Notes: generated by a model not told the origin, from the letters alone. Positions 1 to 19,349 are shown, counted from the first letter of the stretch. The stretch: DNA of 64,000 nt from Apus apus (GCF_020740795.1 NC_067294.1:3224001-3288000); one strand, 5' to 3'. Numbers and translations are program-made.

Positions 1-5075
<5,075 letters not shown>

Positions 5076-5273
5076 CTTGGATTTCCTTGCCCCTTTCTTG
5101 CCGCCTGTTTTCTTTGATACAGTTTTTTTCTGTGATGGAGACTTTGCCTTCTTTGCTGGAGGTGGAGTGATGATGGCTTCCAGTTTGCCTTTTGATCCCC
5201 GCTTCTTTGCCAACAGCTCTGGGTGAATGTTGGGCAACACTCCCCCACTGGCTATGGTGACTCCTTTCAATAG
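5076..5273 (-). CDS. MACROH2A1: MACROH2A1 exon 4: docking segment and basic linker
   Basis: This exon encodes residues 94-159 (66 codons, phase 0 at both ends). It begins LLKGVTIASGGVLPNIHPEL, the H2A docking domain, and then leaves H2A homology after about residue 117. The Lys-rich linker includes the ITPPPAKKAKSPSQKK segment at about 127-143. Its Ser-Pro at Ser138 (initiator Met counted as 1) corresponds to the mitotic phosphorylation site reported as Ser137 in mammals. The linker binds DNA near the nucleosome exit and promotes compaction. As I remember the mammalian sequence, two positions differ: Thr144 for Pro and Thr149 for Ala. The acceptor is TGCTTTAG|CTA and the donor is AAG|GTACAG. 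Overlapping open frames on this strand are shadows. Confidence 0.97.
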
Positions 5274-6774
5274 CTAAAGCAAAACGAAAAGTTTCCACAT
5301 TTCAGCATCTACTCACCAAAAAAGAGAAACAGCATTTACTGCAAACTTGGTACACCACTTTAAATTGGTTCTTGCACGTTTCTCAACACACATTATCCTT
5401 GAAGGACAGAGCCTTGAAATGTATGAAGTGGAGCTGATCACGTACTGAATTTTAACTCTAAAGGGAATATGTTTTCTTCTTGCACAGACTCTTGGTAGTG
5501 TCAGTATCTCCTGGGCTCACACAAGCTCTGTTTCTGTGAAGCTGTGCCATACAGGCTGTCACCCAGCCACCAGAAAACAGGACAGCCCTGCCCACAGACA
5601 TGAGGGCTCTGCAGGGCAGCCTGTGTGAGTCCACAGTGCAGGACTGCATGGGGCACCAGGCTGGGGAGAACCCAAGACATGACCCAATTGCTCAATTTTC
5701 TTGAAAGGGTTTTTTTAAAAAAACAGATTTTTTTTTTCTTTGAAAAATAAACTTCAAATGGAGGATAACATTTATACAAATCTTTATACTTAGAAGTCTT
5801 TCTTAAAAAAATCATTCTGTAGTTGCAGAAAAGCAGGTCAATATTCAAAAGTGTGCAGTTCATTCAAGCCTTTAAAAGCAGAGGTGAAACACATCATGTT
5901 CTGTATTTAAAATTACTCTAAACTGTATTTTACACATCTAACTGGGACTGATTCTCTAGTCAGGAGGATACAAACAGTGACATCAAAGTCCCTCTGGTAT
6001 TCCCACCTTCTGGTTTGTGTTTACTGCTCCCCACCCACAGCTCAAAGAGGCTCCAAGCTTACCAAGGGATGATGGCTGGGAAGCATTACCACATTTCAGA
6101 CAAAGCCAGGAGGTTGGTTTGGTGATATTATTATTCTTTCTTTCCTGCTCCATTATGATACACGGGTTTGGAAAAAGTATCTTTTCAGATGTGTTTTTAC
6201 AGCACCTCACACAAGGGGACATTAATCCCAGCCAGTGTCTCTGGCTGACAGCAAAACACTGTAATAATAAGGCAAATATTTTTATATTTTTTTTCTTTTG
6301 CTAAGTTAAAGGCATCTTGGAATCTGCAAAGGACACAGACTTGCAAGAGTTTCAAAGCTCTTAATTCTGTGGTCACAATGACAGACTTCAAAGGGAACAG
6401 GATAGGTTCCACTGAGTCCTAAGCTGCTTAAGGAGGCAAAAAAAAACCAAACAAAAAGCATCTCTAGGATTTTCTCCATGTCTCTGTAGAGTTTATGACA
6501 ACATCCCACTCTAACAGAATTGGCTGTAACAGTGTGAGCAAATGTCATATGACATTTCCATTGCATTTTCACACATTTTAAGTCTCCTGAAAGACATACT
6601 TCAGCTGAGTGCTGTCATTAGTTACACAGGCAGTGTGGTAGTGAGGGAACGAGCTGCTTCCTGGTGGGCTACTCAATAAGGAGATGTCTTGAGCTACAAT
6701 TCAACTCTATGGAAAGACAATTTTAAAAGCCCTAAAGGAAATCCTTGGCCCTCACACAGTGGAGATTTTCTTAC
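5274..6774 (-). other. MACROH2A1: MACROH2A1 intron 3
   Basis: A 1.5 kb intron between exons 3 and 4 with a GTAAGA donor and a TTTAG acceptor. It contains only AT-rich unique-looking sequence with T-rich tracts near 5,710-5,745 and 6,280-6,300. The open frames of 60-120 codons on both strands have no recognisable similarity and no splice or start context. Confidence 0.9.
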
Positions 6775-6881
6775 CTGATTTAATTCTTCATCATTTGCTA
6801 CAGCCAACAGAATGTGTCTAGGAGTGACTCGACCCTTCTTGTTGTCCCTTGCTGCATTTCCAGCCAATTCGAGAATTTCCG
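6775..6881 (-). CDS. MACROH2A1: MACROH2A1 exon 3: C-terminal half of the histone fold with the acidic patch
   Basis: This exon encodes residues 58-93. It completes the split alanine codon and continues [18 protein letters not shown], then [18 protein letters not shown]. It forms the rest of alpha 2, loop L2 and alpha 3. The acidic-patch positions Glu59, Glu62, Asp88, Glu89 and Glu90, the nucleosome docking surface for chromatin proteins and the H4 tail, are all present. The acceptor is TTTTCCCCAG|CGG and the donor is CAG|GTAAGA, both strong. Length is 107 bases, so with exon 2 the coding sequence reaches 279 bases, exactly 93 codons, and leaves phase 0. Confidence 0.97.
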
Positions 6882-9800
6882 CTGGGGAAAAAGTAAAACC
6901 CCTTTTAATTACATTGTGATCATTAAGAAAAATCAATGTGTTATTTAGCATCCATGCAGAAAGTTAGCTGAATTACATCATGTCGTTCCTAACTAGTGTA
7001 GAATACCCTCAACAGACATATAACCCGAACATTATCATTTTCTTTTTGCACGTCTAATCAGCAAAGGGATAATTCACACTTGATTCCTGAGGTCTAAACA
7101 ATTTTTCTTTCTTGTCCTTTTAAAGCAGTCCCCAGGATTTTTTACTTTTCCATGCTCTCCTCAAGGGTAATGTGTGTTCATCTCCTAAGATCCCTCTCCT
7201 ATCAGGTGATGAAGTACTAGATGTACAATTGCTTTTTTTTTTTTCTTCCCCTCAGACCTGTCATAAAAGTGAGCTCTGGCTTGCACTGCTTCTACTTTTT
7301 ATTACTGGAAAAGATGTATTCTCAGTTTCTCATCTTTAACATCATGGAAGCACTATCCAAGTTAGGACACTAAATATACAGACTCTGCTGCCACACAGAC
7401 TTAATGATTTTTTCTCTCTTTGAGACCAAGTTTCTGTCCAGAAAAGTAATTGATAAATCATGTTTCTTTGCTCATAGTAAATTATCTCCTTAGAAGAAAT
7501 TTCAAGCCCTGACAAAATACATGTAACAGCTGTGCATACGATGGCTCTTGTTGGAATTAGGAAAGATTAATTTGAACCCTTGCAAGGTTCTATAAAGTAA
7601 AAAGCTAGAGCATTACCTGGTAACTTATCTGTCTTCAACTCAACAAGCCTTAGGCAAAGAATGAAATTAATTAAAAGTCTGGGGAAATTAAAAAAAGTCT
7701 GGGGAACAATTAAAAAAAATGACATAACATGTTTATCTGACTTTGCAATTCTGTCTTATTGCTGTCTCCATTATACACAACCTTTCATCTCCCTCTGTAC
7801 AGACCGTGTTTCACTATTGCTTTTGGCACATTTCCTTTTGCAAACCTAGTAACATTTGGAGAATGAGAGAAAATGAAAATACCTTTTTTAACATCTATTA
7901 CACATTAATATATTAAAAATTAATATTAGAATATGGTATGAGATTGATTTCACATTTAAGAATTGACTATACCATGAAAGCTCTCCCATAAGCTTCCTTC
8001 AGAGGCAAATAGAACTGAGTAAGACATTAATCTGGAAATAAAAAAGACTAAAATTAAAGCTCACATGACCACATACCTTTACCATAACACATAGTAAATC
8101 TTAAGTAATACTATGTAGCACAGACCATGCTTTTTCATTAGGCTGAATTTAACATAATTCTACAATTATTTTTCATTGTAAGTTCCATAATAAGCTAGTT
8201 ATGACAATGACTGGAAAACTTACAGCTGCTTCTGGATTTTCCACAGTCCAGCTTCAGTGAGGATTTTGGTAGGATTTCACCATTTTGTGTTGTTCAAAGA
8301 GCACAATTAACTTTATTATAGGGTGAGCTAGAATATTAAGTCTAAGCCCCCAAAACTAACTCAACATTTCATGCTGACAACAATTGCTTTAATTTATTTT
8401 TAAAGAAGGATTAGTGGGGTAAGGTCAACCTGACTATGCTTTCCACACCCCCAAAGAACTCAATTAAGCTGCCATGATCCTTTTCACATACTTCTTCAAA
8501 GCCACAGCTCAGACATCTGAGGTTTAGCTTGTACTCAGCACTGCACACAGTGCCTGTTGTGACAGGAGACCTGGATCCCCTTCCAAGGGACAAGCTGTGC
8601 TCTGCGTTCCACCCTGTGCATCCCCACCAACCTCACCAGGAGTCTGTGTCACTGTAGTAACCCCAGCATCTCCACCTCTCTAGACCAGGAATTGTTTTGC
8701 TTGTACCTCAGACTGGCTGAAGAGCATGGGGAGGACCTGGTGCAAACAGCAGACTGCTTTTTGCTTTGCCTCTGCTTCCCCCACCTCTGAACTGCATCAG
8801 GCTCTGCTGAACAGTCAGACCGTGTTACTCCCTGCAACTGATCAGCATAACTATGCAGACAGGTCATGCTGTAACTAAAGAGTCTAAGAAAGTGTTATGC
8901 CTGTAAAGCACAGAGGAATGTTTTATTTGTTCCTCGTAAAACTAAAATGTCTGCCTTGTACAGTGGAGAACTGTTCTTGTAAGTGCTAAGCCCTCTTCCT
9001 TGGACAGGAAACTCATTTTGAAATTACAGTTTTCTAATGGTCCTTTAGGGAAGTTGAGGTACCCCACTTCCTCTGCAGGAACAGAGCGCTTTGCACTGGT
9101 GCTGAGGGCCACAGCAGAGGAGCCTGGAGAGGGGGAAGAGAGGAGGAGGGCATGGAGGGTGGAATTTTTCTCCTGGCCTTCTCCTCAGCTCTTCAATAAC
9201 AACCACGTTTTGCTTGTGCACACGGAGAGACCAACAGCACAGAGCAAAGCAAAGCTCAGTTATGCACACAAGTCTGGTCAAAGGAGGACCCTCCCCATGT
9301 AAAAACCAGCTCAGGAGCTCTTGCAGCTGAGACCAATACAGGCAACTTTGTTTTTTTTATTTATTTAGCACTGGGACAAACCCAATCCAAACCCAACAGA
9401 CCAGAGCACTTCCAAATGCTAGAAATGAAGACTTTCTGGATGCAAATGGGATCCAGACTCCTTGCCTGGATTTTGCTTGCAGTCACCTTTACCTTCACAT
9501 CTGTTTGATGCTACTTTAATTATAAAGATTTAAATGGTGTTTCACCCATATTTTAAAACAAATTTGAAATTAAATTAAAATCTAGCTCTGTCTGTGAGGG
9601 AGCTGACCCAGTTTCCCCGAGTAATCACTCTGGATTTAGATGTGGAGATACAAAGAGTAGTAAGTGGGAAAAGATAGTTAAGAGTTGAGATTGGATCTGA
9701 ATTCTTAGATCCCAGACCCACCTTTGGAAGTGCCATTCTACCAGGTTCAAAGGTCTGACTGATTGAAGAGCTGTTTCATTAAAGGTAATCTTCCCAGAGT

Positions 9801-12800
9801 GGGAAAACAGAGACACTCAAAAATCAACTCCAAACTGACCAGTGTCAAGAGAGAAAGCTTTGCTTGTGAAGTGTTGAGGCAAAAGAAAATGTTCAGAGCT
9901 TCCATGACATCAGGCTTCACTCAGCTTGCAGTTATCCAGCCAGCAGACCAAAAGAAGAACATTTTCCAAAACTTGAGGCCTCACAAAAAGGATGCTAGTT
10001 GCACAACATCTATTCCATTCCTTTCATACATGTACTCAAGGCATTTCCCCCCTAGAGAATAATTAGACCACCCCACTCTGGCAAAAGGCAACAACAAGAC
10101 ACTTTACACAACTACTGAGCAACAACATCTCTTTTTTTTGTTTGTTTTAATGAGGAAAATACACAAGTTACTCAATATTATAAGCTTTTGAAAGCGTAAT
10201 TCTTCAATTGTTACTTACTGAAATCTGAGGTTCCTAGCAAGAGATACTCTTTATATTTACACAAAGGACTTTTTCTGTGCTTTTGAATAACTTCAAATGA
10301 AAAAGGCAAAGCAACGTGTATTGCTTTAACTGCAGACAGAAGCCAATCCAGTTAAAAAGCTGTGAGAAGTATAGAAATAGGAAAAAAAAATTTAGTAGGA
10401 ATGCTATGTCAGCATGTGATGTATTAATGTAAGGACAAGAAAAAGGATGGATGCCTTAATCCAACTAGAACATGAACATATAAAATTGATTTTAAAAGAC
10501 ATACTTATGATTAATATTTTTCTTCTTTTCAGTCATCACTCAAGTCAAAAGTTGAGGTGGAAAAAGAAAGTCCTAAAAGTAAATGAATTTTCTCTTAAAT
10601 TTTAATGTAAAGGTAGTTATCATTTATATAAATTGAAAAAATCCTTTGTAATATTTAAAACTAGGCAGATGGGAATGGGTAGGGAAAACTGGTCTATGCC
10701 TGTTCTCAGTACTTGAACCAAAACTGCTTTGCTTCTGCTGAGGTTTTTAAAAGTTCAGTTAAATATATTTAAAGGAGAAAAGAAAACAGGTTGTATATTT
10801 AAGTCTGAGATAAGACCACAGCAATATCTGTTGTCAGGGCACTTCCTACTCAAGCACAACCAAAAATTGTGAGAAGTCTCCACAGAAACCTCATCCTGAA
10901 GCAAGTTTTCAGGGCAAGTTTCTCATAATTTCCTTGCAGACACTCTGATCTCTGGTTATCTCTTGGACATCTCACTAAGTTCCTAATTTCATTATTTCCG
11001 TTTCCCTGTTTCACAGTGGGTCTACTCTGCCTTGAATACTGCTGCTTTGGTATTTCACAACACTTGCAATTTTGGAACAAGAACTAAACACAAGGTTAAA
11101 ATGAAACAAATTACTAATTACTAGGGCAGAACAAAGCAGGCACAGTAGCAACTGCTGCCCTGGCCAGCAACAAAAGCAAACACATTCTTCTCCCACTCCT
11201 GGAGAATCCTCTAGTTCATTTACTCTAATGTTCAAACAAAATATCACTGGTCATTAATGAAGAAAACTCCTTTAAAGCCTAAATGAAAAGGCTTTTAGCT
11301 TACCATGCATTTCAAGTTATAATATTTCTAAATGTAGTACTTCATTTATTCTGGTCTGAGTTCATCCCCAAAATGTTTTTCCTTTCCTCTTTTTTTATTT
11401 TGGTTTACATCTCCAGCTAAACCACTTTTGTTCCATTGAATTCCTTTATTCACCTTCTCTTCAGGGAGATGAAGTCATTGCTTTGAAAATTAAACTCTTA
11501 ACAACTAACAGGTGATGTGCTGACACAAGGCCAGTTTCTGAACACTCAAGTTCCAACAGGAAAAAGTCATGGGTTTCTAAAAAAAAAAAGTGAAGCTTCT
11601 TCTCAAAAGAAAATTGATAACAATATCCAGAAATGAAAGAAAAATGAATGTTGTTACAATTCCACTGAGAAAATACATACTTGCTACAAAGCCAACTACA
11701 TGACAAGGAGTCTGTTTATTGTACTGTAAATTAATCATCCGTCCATCAGCATTTTATTGACTTCAGAATCATTTCACATGATTCCAGAAGGTTTTAACCC
11801 AATCAACCCCAATCAACCAAGACTGTTAAGAGCTTCCTGCATTCTTCTCTCTCTCTCTATTCCACCCAGTCCCAGTGGAATCTGCAGTTGCAAGAGTGAA
11901 GGTAGAATAATTTAAAAACACTTTCCCTCTTATGCATTCCAACAAAACAGTTCTCAGCCTTGGTTCAGAGTCATGGAAATGTGATGCAGTGAAAATCAGT
12001 TCAAGAAACTTTACTGCTTTAAACAAGCCTTGATGAAACCTCAGCTCTCAGCAGGGCAATCATTCCCTTTGGATGTGATAAAAACCCCAAACCCTTCAGT
12101 CTTTAGTGTCTGAGCTGTATCAAAACTACGGCCCTTAAAGGAGAAACTGTGAACTTTGCCAAGTTTTTTGAGTTTTGCATTTCTGTGAGGCAGATGACAG
12201 ACTGATGTTTACATAAAACTCAAGTTCAGGCCACAAAAGCCACTTCCACTTAGAGCCTTCTGATCTGACTCACACTTCTTTTAATTTCTTTCCTACACTT
12301 TAATACCATCCATTATTTTTCTGGTAAGAGATCCAAAGTTTTATTGCTTGGTGTTTTTTTAAATGTCTTGGTTTGCTATTGATCTGTTAAAGGCAAGAGA
12401 GCTCACTTTTCAAGGAAACCTGAAAGTCAGTTTCACCTCAAATGTTATCTATCACAACAGTCACAAGCTAAGCACAAATTTCAAGAGTCTATTTCTTCTC
12501 CAGTGACTTCAAGAATCCTGATCTAACTTAAACTTTTTTTTCTTTTTCAGTGGGGTTTCCTCTAGCTAGCAGTTTACACTTTGCTGTTACTCCTAACAGT
12601 TTACATATGTCTTAGAAACGCACTCTAACATGATTAAAATAAATGCTGTCAGACATTCCTTGTTCAAGTGCAGCACGTCCACTTTGGTCTGGCTGCTAGA
12701 GGAGAGGAGACTACTCATGTCTTCAGACTTGGTCCTCACTTAAGTCTGACCTTTGCAGGCACATGGTAGGAACTTGCATTTCCAAACATTAAAAAAAGTT

Positions 12801-15800
12801 GGGTGGCAGATGCCAATCAGCTGCTGAAACTCAGTCAACATAAGATTATTAAGGAAAAATAAAAAGAGATGACCTGATATTGAAATTTTGGATTTGACTG
12901 AAGTGACCCCAAAGCCTGGGCTTGGATGAGGAAATGGATCAGTGTATCAAGGTGTGCCCACAGCCCTACAAGGGGGCAAGACACACAAGTCAGTGTGAAA
13001 GGCTTTCCTAAACAAGGTCCTGAGACAATACAACCCATACATGCTGTGCTCTCCTGTTTACAGTGCATTTGCTCTTCTCAACAGGAGATACAAGTTAAGA
13101 CAAAGTTAAGGAGTAGGAAAAAAAATGTGTAGCAAAACCAGCCTTATTTTTGTTTTACACTTCACATAAACTCCAGTCATCAAAACAAAGGGTGATACCA
13201 AGACTAAATTGAACAGCAATTGATATTAGAAGCCATTATTTTGTTGCAGCTTAACCAAACAGGTGTAATGACTGTTACTACAAAAAAAAAATTTCATTCT
13301 AGATCTCAGAATACTAAAATATAACTTAAATGTAAGTTTTCAAGGGAGAAAAATATTCAGTGGCCATGATGAAAAAAGAAACCAGTCCAGTGCAGCATTT
13401 TTTACATTATCTGAATATGACATATATCACAATGCAGATTCTGATGCACATTTACCCCTCTGAAATAAGAGTCTATGCTGACATATCAGTACACACTGCT
13501 TGGGTTTTTATTATGAGAAAACACTTTCATTTTTATCATTTTTCATCAAACCTGACCCATGTATTTTGGAGAGTACATTAGGACCCTAATTGGGCAAGTA
13601 ACTTTGTAACAGCTTTTGTAACTCAGAGATCCACTGAAGTTTATGGCACTGCAAGTGAAGGCAGGCACATAGGTGTTTCCAGGGCTGGAGCCAAGGAGGA
13701 GTTTATCACTGAAAGAAAACTCTTTCTTTGTATAGATCTGAAGCAGCTCCATCATGCAATTGTAAGTTCAGAAAGAAAATTGGTTATTCAATCGATAACA
13801 ATACAAAATTTAAAATCTGAAGAGGCAATTCTTTCAAGAATTACAACTTTAAATTGTGACAGTCTCACTCCTGTTAAGAGAATGACACAAGTCTCCTGGA
13901 CCAGAGGAATGTTACAAAGGAGCTTTGTTATGATGATACTTTCCAAAGGTCTCTGCTTGCAAGGTTATTGCCATAAACAACCCAGCTGTATTTTAGCTCC
14001 AGTATTAATCCATATTAAAAAACACAGTGGATCTGAAGAGGTGGTTTCATGTTTGCTCAAGTAAGCCAGAGGAGCTACAAGCCCCTGTGTTATTTTAAAC
14101 TTCTTTTGGAACACAGTTTGTGGCACTAAACTGTACTAGGGACTAGTGTTTCTAAAGCTGCCTGTTTAAACAGAAGCAATGGATCTTGCTAGTGAATGCA
14201 TGTTTCAATAGTATCAAAAAGATACTGCCCATTAATTATCTTCTAACATGTCTTTACTCCCTAGGGACAGTTATTGATGGAATTCTCAGAATGCCTGGAA
14301 GTTGAATCTACTTTTAACTTCATGCTTTTTTACTGTGGACCCCTGAGCTCCCTCTGCTTCCAAGCAGAAGTTCAGCAGCACATCTGCTTTGACAAACAGG
14401 GCAAATCATTGTTTTCCTCTGTGACCCTGTAAAAACTTTCAGCAGCAAGCAGAACACAAGAGGTGAACAGCAGTTCAAGTTGATCAGCTTGCACATTGGA
14501 AAGTGAGCATCTGAAGTGAGCAGTTAAACTTACTGCATTCAGGAAGGACTTTCATTTTGCAGCCAATCAGCAGCTGGCTTAAGAAAGTTTTCCACATCGA
14601 AAATTAACCAAGATGAAAATGCAACGAACTGAGCTCCAGCACATGAACCTCCATTAAGGGATTCTGGTGACATCAGAAAGCCTGGAAACAAAAACTCAGG
14701 TAAGCACCAGAATGCCTCAGATGCAATTCTAACCCTGGGATTCAAAAGGTGCTTATTTTACATTGTAACAAAATACATGAGCAACAGTACACAATGGGCA
14801 ATAAAAATCCAGTTGAGAAAAAAAACCTAACGGAGAAAACAGACATTCAACATTTTCTCCTGCCTCACTTCAGTATGTACAGAACAAATATAAATCAAAG
14901 TCTCATTTCTTCTGTATTCCTGTTCTCCTGCTGTTTTATAAACTTCTCTTTCTCCTCATTTGCTGTGACATTTTGTCAATTGAAAATTATTTACAATGTA
15001 AAGAAGACGATGGGGGGCAGGGGAGCAGAAATCACTTGCAGGCCTGGCTCTTGCTGCCTTTAGATATGCCTAAGAGATTTCTATTTTTTAAGGGCAGAGG
15101 AGTGTCTCTTCCAGTTAGTGTGGACTATATTGTTACTGGTGCAAGCTATACATCTGAAGGGAGCAAGATGTATGGTGGCTTGATCAGTGCTGACAAACAC
15201 AAACCACACAACTTCACCTGTGGAAGGAAGTCTGTGGCCATCCCCTCGGCTGAGCTAGTATTTTCTTTTTTGACACAAACTGATACTAATGTTCTAACTA
15301 CTTTGCAGGGAAAATAGGGAGTGGATTGCAGTTTTCTGAAGTACATGTTAGGGAAGATAAATAGGCAATGAACCATTGTAAAACAAGTGCTGCAATAAGG
15401 AAAGAAGACAAAAGGAATAATTAACACTGAACTTCTTGCCAGCTTAAAGTGGTTGATAATGTTTAAAATTAGTTCTGCTGCATAAACAGAAATTAATCAA
15501 ATATTCTGACTATTCCCTGCAAGACAGGCAGCACTGCATGAACTGCTACTGCAAAGAAGGAAAAGAATTAAGAAACATGCATTACAGTCCTTCAGCATCC
15601 ACACTATTCCTCCAGAGCAAAGGAAGGAAGTATATTCACCTGCTTCAGTACAGGCAAAACTCAAGAGGTACTTTCTGCACTTTCCCCCACAAACACACAT
15701 TTGCATCCTATTCACAATGGACATTGCACTCTACTTACTCAAATGAAAAGCAGGAAAGAATAAGCAGGTGGTATGCCTAAAGAGCTAAACAGCAGCATAC

Positions 15801-18800
15801 ACTGGCTGTGCTGACAAGAATTATTTTGTAACATTACTTGTAGGCAACAAGAACCTTTAGTAAGTAAGAGAAGAACCCTTGCTGTGGAGCCTGCTTATGT
15901 ATCAAGTACAATGAAATGTGAGATAAGGAAAACCATTTTATTAGCTGAAGACCAGAAGACAAATTGTACATCTAATAATGTAGGAGTTTTATTATTATTA
16001 CATTTAAAGTTACTATAACAGACAACACAGGGAAGACGTAATCCAGCCAGCCCCTGTAGAAGTTGTCAGAAGTCAAGAGACTGAAAAGTAGCACAGAGGG
16101 ATGTTTTTTAGTTCACAGCAACTGGAGCAGTTGGGCTAACCCTCTGTGCTAAACCAGAGCTGTTCCTGCTAGTGGAGCTGTACCCCCTATACACACACTG
16201 ATACAAAAGCACAAACCCAACATAAATATACTTTGACAAAGCACTTTGTCAGGCACAGACTGAAGAAAGGCTTAAATTACAAATGGGCCCATACACTACA
16301 AGGAATTTTAGGATGTGTATTTTTACTTCCTGATGAGCAGCCACACAGAGATGGTAACACTAAGTTTACCTTCACAGTACAAAGCAGCTAAAGTTTTAAC
16401 TACAGATGGATCCAGAACAGAACTCCAAGTCTGAACAGCTGGAAGCATTGTGGAAGTTCAAATCTCAAACTGAACCAAAGCAAAATCCCAGATCTAACCA
16501 TATTATGGTCTAATTTCAGATTTACATCAGGGCTGAACTTCAGCAAAGGCCAGCAAAATTTAGCACCTCATCTTCTGAAGGACTGGAGTCAAAGCCATAC
16601 TCTGCACACACATGAACTAGTTCAAACCTCAGTAGGTTCCTTTCTGCAAGGTCACATCTCTATCATTTCCCCTCCTAGTCTTTTCTGAAGTGCTCCTGTC
16701 CTACAACTGCTTTTGATATTTTACATTTTTCCTCTCCTTCCTGGATGCACAGGATAGCTTTTTTGATTTAGCCAGTTTATTAGCATGCCACTTCACATGG
16801 TGTCCTTCCTCTTATGTCACATTCCTACTTTTATTTTGAAATAGTTGAAATGCTTTGATTTAGTCTTAGATCATGTGCTGACATGAGCATGTTTAAAGAC
16901 TCCTGGAGAGAAGTCAGGATTTCTCTGGTTTTGTGAAGCATTAACTGTCAAGAGGTAAAAAGAACACAAACCAAAAATCGCCAAGCATCCCATTTCAAGG
17001 GAGTGTTTCTGAATTACACTGAAAGAGATGAACGACCTGAAGTTCAGAAAACACACTGAGCATTAAAGGTTAAAAATTACACTGTATGGAGTGTGAAAAA
17101 CTTAGTGAAAGAGAAGAAGAACCACCCCACACCAGACCACAACAGTCATTACTGACTCAGTGAGGAAAGAAGAGTATCTGTGCTTTGGAGATGCATCCAG
17201 GGATGTGAATGAAAGAAAACCCTGAGATATAGGACACTAGAACTATCTACCTAGCCTCATAGGAAGGGGGAAAAAGCCCCAAAAAGCAGCTTAAAACTAT
17301 TTCAAGTGGGGAAAAATAGAAGGTGCTTTTCCCCTTAACTCTCCCTCCCCCTCCCTTTTTTCTTTTTCCTAAAGAAGTCATGTGTGCAACTTTTTTGGTG
17401 TGGTTTTTTTTTTTTTTAAATTGTTAATCTCCTCAGACAGTTTCCCAGGATGCACAGCAGTTAAAGAAACACCTTTACTTCTCCAGCCTATTCTTAGCTG
17501 CCTAAAACCATCACTGCCTCAGTAAACACTTTAAATCAAAGAGTTAACCAGTAACATGTGCTGCTCATTAGCAGTGCCTTAAGCTCACCTGTATTGTTCT
17601 GCTTCTTTAAAAAGGCAGCATTCAAAGCACCCTTCACCCTAAGAAACATTTTATTTGAGTAGTTATTGCTGCAAGCAGGAACCTAGCTGAAGGAAATGTT
17701 AATTTTTAAGGCCATCTATGAAGTTTAAAAGCATTCTTTTAAAGGAAATACCCAAATAAAGAAAACTACAAACAGGAAAAAGTGAAGGGAAAAAAAAAAA
17801 GGATATCTGATGGCTAAGAAAATTCAATACTGTAATATGAATACCTAACAGAAAGCAAGCACTCAATTATTCTTAATGTTACCAATATTCATCTTTAAGG
17901 GAGGAAGAAACTTTACAGAAAAAAAAAAATCAAGCTATTTCTGTTCTTCAATGTCAGTATCCATTTTATAAGGTGCATCTAAAATTGTCTTAAGAGTCAG
18001 GTCACTTCTGTTTTAAATGCTCTCAGCCAAGTTAAACCACATGCTTTGCTGCTCTGTGCTTAAGTCAAGAAATGAGATCCAATTCAAGTTTTCCTTAGTC
18101 ATGCTAGTAGAAACTCCCTCTAAACACTAATCCATCCAGCATTTGTACTTTAGCTAAATCCCATAGTACAGGTATACACTTGCAAATCAAGCTGGCCACA
18201 AAAAAGTGACTGAACTAGTGGTTTACTCTTACCCATTCTTTAAAATTTGTTTTATTTTAAGCAAACCAATATTGTGAAAGGCCCATATGTTTATGCTATT
18301 ACAGCTGGGGTTCATTTTTCATTACAAGACTAGTTTTGTAATGTTGTTTGTGGGGTAGACTTGCAATGTTTCAAAGCCTCACTTGTGAGAGCTGCTCTGT
18401 AGAGATCTTACTTGCACGTCAAGTTGTGTGTCTTTGGGCAAAGCAATTTCTTCCTAAATGGAGGAAAAAGAATACCTTTGTCCTCCAAGAACATACTGCA
18501 AGGACGGGATCATTATTTCAGGTGTTCTCATTCTCATGTAATGAGAGGAACAGAGAGAGGACTACAAATGTAAGGCAATAAGCTATGTTGATCCAGGGCA
18601 GATGAACAGAGCATGCATTTGTACACAAACTCAACCAAACAAATTGCAAACAGCATATGTAATCTCAAAAAATAATCTTTAAATTGAACAAAAATGTTTA
18701 AACAAGGCTGTAAGCAATCTCAGCCCTGTGTAAACACTGAGAAGCTCTCCATTTAAAAGGAATGTATACACTTCACAGACAATTATAACCCAAACAAAGC

Positions 18801-19148
18801 CATTAAGCACAAAATTGGAGCAGGATGGGTTGTTAAGGTGAAGGCCCAGCCCATATACTCCATGTTAGTAGGAATCCCTCTGACTGCCCACACGGAATGA
18901 GAGTGTTTACAACAGGTCAGAGCAAATCCAGCACTGGAATGCACAAAAGCTGTGAGGCAGGGGTGGGTGTACCTTGGTTTTGGTTTAGATGGGAGATCAG
19001 ATTAGCACTTCCTTCAGCTACAGTTCCTTTACTCCTCTATAGATCAGAAGCTCCGGGTTTTTTTGTTTGTTGTTTTTTTTTCCTGTGCAAACTCAGTTTG
19101 TATTAGTACTTTCACTTCTGCCATTTCACATTGTTAAGCAAAACCTAC
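6882..19148 (-). other. MACROH2A1: MACROH2A1 intron 2
   Basis: A 12.3 kb intron between the two exons that split the histone fold, with GTAGGT donor and CCCCAG acceptor. I recognise no gene, RNA gene or well-preserved transposon in it. It has scattered simple tracts: T-rich near 7,230-7,245, CT-rich near 11,847-11,860, and pyrimidine-rich near 17,335-17,370 followed by a long T run near 17,405-17,418. Open frames are all below 115 codons and look random. Confidence 0.85.
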
Positions 19149-19320
19149 CAGTCAGATATTCCAGTACAGCAGCCATGTACACTGGAGCACCAACACCAAT
19201 TCTGTACTTCGGGTGGCCTTTCTTAATGTAACGTAGCATCCTTCCAACAGGGAATATAACCCCAGCCTTTGCGGAGCGGGAAGTCTTGGTTGACTTCTTC
19301 TTGCCACCCCTGCTGGACAT
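19149..19320 (-). CDS. MACROH2A1: MACROH2A1 exon 2, coding part: N-terminal half of the H2A fold
   Basis: This exon encodes residues 1-57 plus the first base of codon 58. The protein starts [20 protein letters not shown], the characteristic macroH2A tail, which differs from canonical H2A. The alpha-1 segment follows ([14 protein letters not shown]). Next is the L1 loop HPKYRIG at about residues 36-42, which in macroH2A replaces the canonical H2A L1 and alters the contact between the two H2A-H2B dimers. The first part of alpha 2 ([11 protein letters not shown]) ends the exon, with acidic-patch residue Glu54. The start is certain because the family begins exactly here. The donor is ACTG|GTAGGT, and the alanine codon is split after its first base (phase 1). 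In the nucleus the product pairs with H2B in the nucleosome. Confidence 0.97.
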
Positions 19321-19349
19321 TTTGTCTGTATTGGGTCTGGACCAGCACT
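19321..19349 (-). other. MACROH2A1: MACROH2A1 exon 2, 5' UTR part
   Basis: This is the non-coding start of exon 2, between the splice acceptor and the ATG. The acceptor reads as a long T/C tract followed by CTAATATATAG, with AG at 19,351-19,350. The pyrimidine tract at about 19,360-19,385 is very strong. The 29 transcribed bases contain no ATG of their own. Confidence 0.85.
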
